In this document: positions 24,945-26,784 of the stretch, one piece after another
Position numbering within the stretch: position 1 is the stretch's first letter
Layout of the letters: every line of letters starts with the position of its first letter
Origin: Collinsella sp.
Lineage (GTDB): Bacteria; Actinomycetota; Coriobacteriia; Coriobacteriales; Coriobacteriaceae
Direction of reading: 5' to 3'
Assembly: GCA_031296755.1 (NCBI GenBank)
Contig: JAUMMZ010000054.1
Coordinates: 1 to 26,784 of the forward strand
DNA: 26,784 nt
Made by a program: the position numbers and the translations under genes
Notes under the pieces: generated by a model
The model's database searches: none
Told to the model about the DNA's origin: nothing
What the model saw: the letters and a program-made list of their open reading frames with translations, nothing else

Positions 24945-26435
24945 ATGTCAGCTGCAAACGAGAAGGTGAGGGGCGGCACTTACGATGTCGTTGCCATCAC
25001 GGCATGTCCAACGGGCATTGCTCACACATTTATGGCGGCCAAAGGGTTGGAAGACCAGGCAGCCAAGATGGGCGTGAGCATTAAGGTCGAGACTCAGGGT
25101 TCGGGCGGCGCTAAAAATGTACTGACCGCGGCAGACATCGCTGGTGCCAAGGGTGTCATCATTGCGGCGGATAAAAATGTCGAGCTCGATCGCTTCGATG
25201 GCAAGCCGGTTTACTCCTGTGCGGTGACGCGTGGCATTAATGACGCCGAGGAACTTATCAATATTGCGCTTGCGGGCAATGCGCCTATTCATCATGTGTC
25301 CGGCGGCGCCGCGGTACAGGCGGCTGCCGAGGGCGAATCCGAGGGTTTGGGCCGCAGGGTCTATAAGGACCTGATGAACGGCGTTTCGCACATGCTCCCC
25401 TTTGTTGTTGGCGGCGGCATCCTCATGGCGCTTTCGTTCTTGCTGGACCAGGCGGGGCTGGGCACAAGCGCATACGGCCACAGCACTCCGGTCGCGGCCT
25501 TCTTTAACCTTGCGGGCAACCAGGCGTTCAACTTTATGCTCCCCATCCTTGCGGGCTATATTGCCATGTCCATTGCTGACCGTCCGGGCTTGGCCGCGGG
25601 CTTTGTGGGTGGCTGGATTGCAAAGCAGGGCTTCACGTTGGGCTATCTCACCACGGCAATGGATGCCGATGCCCAGGCTCAGCTTGTCTCTGCTGGCTTT
25701 TTGGGCGCGCTGCTGGTCGGTTTTGCCGCCGGCATTATCGTCAATGCGCTCAAGAAGGCTGCAAGCGTGCTACCCGAGTCGCTCGACGGTATCAAGCCCA
25801 TGCTCATCTACCCCGTGCTGGGCATTCTCTTTACGAGTCTCTTTATGATGGCCGTTAACCCGATTATGGGCGTTATCAACACCGCCATTAGCGGCGCGCT
25901 CAACGGTCTTTCGGGCACGAGCATCGTTCTTTTGGGCATTATCTGCGCCGGCATGCAGGCGACCGACATGGGTGGTCCCATCAACAAGGCCGCATATGTC
26001 TTTGGCACCGCGGCCCTTGCCGAGCAAACGCTGCAGGGCAATATGATCATGGCTGCCGTCATGGCGGGCGGTATGGTACCGCCGCTGGTCATCGCGCTCT
26101 CCACGACGTTCTTTAAGAACCGCTGGACCGAGGCCGATCGCAAGGCAGGCCTGGTGAACTACATCATGGGTCTGTCGTTTATCACCGAGGGTGCCATTCC
26201 CTTTGCCGCGGCCGATCCGCTTCGCGTGTTGCCCGCCTGCATCCTGGGATCTGCGACCGCCGGCGGTCTGTCGATGCTCTTTGGTTGCGCGAGCCCCGCT
26301 CCGCACGGTGGCGCCTGGGTTATCGCGGTCATCACGAACCCGGTGCAGTACCTGTTGGCCCTTGCTATCGGCGCTGTGGTCGGCTGCTTGGTTCTGAGCT
26401 TCCTTAAGAAGCCTCTCGACAAGGCTACCGAGTAG
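24945..26435 (+). CDS. PTS fructose-family transporter, EIIBC components
   Basis: The 496-residue protein imports and phosphorylates a sugar of the fructose family at the membrane. EIIB occupies residues ~13-110, with the phosphorylated Cys21 in ITACPTGIAHTFMAA and ADKNVELDRFDGK. EIIC follows from ~135 with 8-10 membrane helices and the conserved ATDMGGPINKAAYVF, FITEGAIPFAAADPLRV and ASPAPHGG. There is no EIIA domain, so a separate EIIA is needed. ATG 24945 has AAAGGAGG (24933-24940) four bases upstream, a strong site. It lies 255 bases after the DeoR-type gene, with hairpins between, so it probably has its own promoter. No fruK-like kinase is adjacent. Confidence 0.93.
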   Translation: MSAANEKVRGGTYDVVAITACPTGIAHTFMAAKGLEDQAAKMGVSIKVETQGSGGAKNVLTAADIAGAKGVIIAADKNVELDRFDGKPVYSCAVTRGINDAEELINIALAGNAPIHHVSGGAAVQAAAEGESEGLGRRVYKDLMNGVSHMLPFVVGGGILMALSFLLDQAGLGTSAYGHSTPVAAFFNLAGNQAFNFMLPILAGYIAMSIADRPGLAAGFVGGWIAKQGFTLGYLTTAMDADAQAQLVSAGFLGALLVGFAAGIIVNALKKAASVLPESLDGIKPMLIYPVLGILFTSLFMMAVNPIMGVINTAISGALNGLSGTSIVLLGIICAGMQATDMGGPINKAAYVFGTAALAEQTLQGNMIMAAVMAGGMVPPLVIALSTTFFKNRWTEADRKAGLVNYIMGLSFITEGAIPFAAADPLRVLPACILGSATAGGLSMLFGCASPAPHGGAWVIAVITNPVQYLLALAIGAVVGCLVLSFLKKPLDKATE

Positions 26436-26461
26436 CGGGAGCGGAAGGGTCTTGCCAATGG

Positions 26462-26499
26462 AAAGGCGGCAACGTCCACCAGGGACGTTGCCGCCTTTT
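26462..26499 (+). terminator. Rho-independent terminator after the PTS gene
   Basis: A perfect 16-bp stem (AAAGGCGGCAACGTCC with GGACGTTGCCGCCTTT) around the loop ACCAG is followed by TTTT. It lies 26 bases after the PTS stop codon. Confidence 0.93.
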
Positions 26500-26514
26500 G
26501 CTGTTTGGGGATTT

Positions 26515-26643
26515 GTCTCGATCTGTAACAGGAAGAGAGGGATATGGGTTCCAGATGTTACAAGCTGAGATATTTTTCCTGGTGGTCCCATAACGTCTCA
26601 ATCTGTAACAGGAAGGTCAAAATGCGGGCTCCAGATGTTACAG
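26515..26643. repeat. Two 48-bp direct repeats with 80-bp period, each with inverted TGTAACA/TGTTACA ends
   Basis: Units at 26515-26562 and 26595-26642 agree in 38 of 48 positions. Both start GTCTC(G/A)ATCTGTAACAGG and end CCAGATGTTACA, while the middle (about 26536-26545 in the first) differs. Inside each unit TGTAACA and TGTTACA are inverted and 25 bases apart. The second unit stops just before the IS3-like end. A REP-like family or a paired protein-binding site is possible. Confidence 0.75.
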
Positions 26644-26650
26644 ATGGGGG

Positions 26651-26784
26651 TGCGGACAGAAAGTTGGACCGCGGGGCGGTCCGGACTGGAGGTTCGCATG
26701 TACAGCAGGGAGAAGGTCGAGCTCTTCCTCCTGGCGACGGAGGACGGCATGGGGCCGACCGCCGCCGCGAAGTTCGCGGGGGTC
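26651..26784 (+). mobile_element. Left end of an IS3-family-like insertion sequence (truncated by window end)
   Basis: TGCGGACAGAAAGTTGGACC begins at 26651 and resembles the TG...AAAGTTGGAC termini of IS150/IS3-subgroup elements; the first base could be a few positions further left in the G-run. A hairpin and a transposase-like ORF follow. The right end is outside the window, so the boundary and target duplication cannot be verified here. Confidence 0.65.
26698..26784 (+). CDS. IS3-family transposase OrfA, N-terminal 29 residues (partial)
   Basis: The ORF starts at ATG 26698 after TGGAGG (26687-26692) and is open to the window end. It reads MYSREKVELFLLATEDGMG then PTAAAKFAGV, the start of a helix-turn-helix protein in the style of IS3/IS150 OrfA (repetitive use of a sequence-scanning helix with TAAAKFAGV). 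In the full element an OrfB with a DDE catalytic domain should follow, probably by frameshift. Only the N-terminus is visible, so family assignment rests on this fragment and the adjoining terminus. Confidence 0.7.
   Translation, partial: MYSREKVELFLLATEDGMGPTAAAKFAGV

Noticed and set aside
26515..26643. Possible CRISPR array
   Set aside because: Only two units, imperfect ends, 80-bp period with a non-spacer-like layout, and no cas genes nearby.

Overview
The window reads as a chromosomal segment of a GC-rich (roughly 60 %), low-branch actinobacterium, most likely a gut coriobacterium of the Collinsella type. This placement is an inference. It rests on codon use (CTC, GAG and CGT/CGC in the ribosomal genes), L2, L3 and L24 sequences of bacterial type, an FabK-type (not FabI) fatty acid cluster, and a transposase start of the kind I associate with coriobacterial IS3 elements. 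No 16S gene is present to confirm it.

Layout. (1) 1-2870: the 3' part of a str-type operon, namely the end of rpsG, then fusA and rpsJ, closed by a strong terminator. No tuf gene lies between fusA and rpsJ. (2) 2928-13055: birA (biotin ligase, minus strand), divergent from a complete type II fatty acid synthesis operon: fabH, acpP, fabK, fabD, fabG, fabF, accB, fabZ, accC and a fused accD-accA gene. BirA would biotinylate AccB. AccB, AccC and AccDA would make malonyl-CoA, FabD would load it on AcpP, FabH would start chains, and FabF, FabG, FabZ and FabK would elongate them. An orphan sugar-PTS EIIC-like membrane gene follows directly (13072-14310) before a terminator. (3) 14462-16282: a cation diffusion facilitator with manganese-type metal motifs, and a histidine phosphatase. 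(4) 16283-16740: a 165-bp inverted-repeat structure, then a promoter and a structured leader. (5) 16741-22529: S10/spc ribosomal genes rplC, rplD, rplW, rplB, rpsS, rplV, rpsC, rplP, rpmC, rpsQ, rplN and rplX. The cluster appears divided by a hairpin, promoter-like motif and leader before rplB, and by another structured leader before rplN. It ends with a terminator after rplX instead of continuing into rplE. (6) 22592-26435: an AT-rich repeat-laden spacer, a Gfo/Idh/MocA oxidoreductase, a DeoR-type regulator, a pair of large hairpins and a fructose-family PTS EIIBC gene with a perfect terminator. This looks like a small sugar-uptake or catabolic module. (7) 26515-26784: an 80-bp-period tandem repeat adjoining the left end of an IS3-like element whose first ORF runs off the window.

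The most unusual features are the roughly 14-kb lipid-synthesis island between rpsJ and rplC, the accD-accA fusion, two near-identical 19-nt direct repeats upstream of fabH that look like an operator pair, a near-identical 24-26-nt promoter-region motif before both rplC and rplB, three candidate ribosomal-protein leader RNAs, a 49-bp-arm inverted repeat before rplC, and a helically phased array of TGCG words before the oxidoreductase gene. I see no CRISPR array, no tRNA or rRNA gene, and no clearly novel defence or biosynthetic system.
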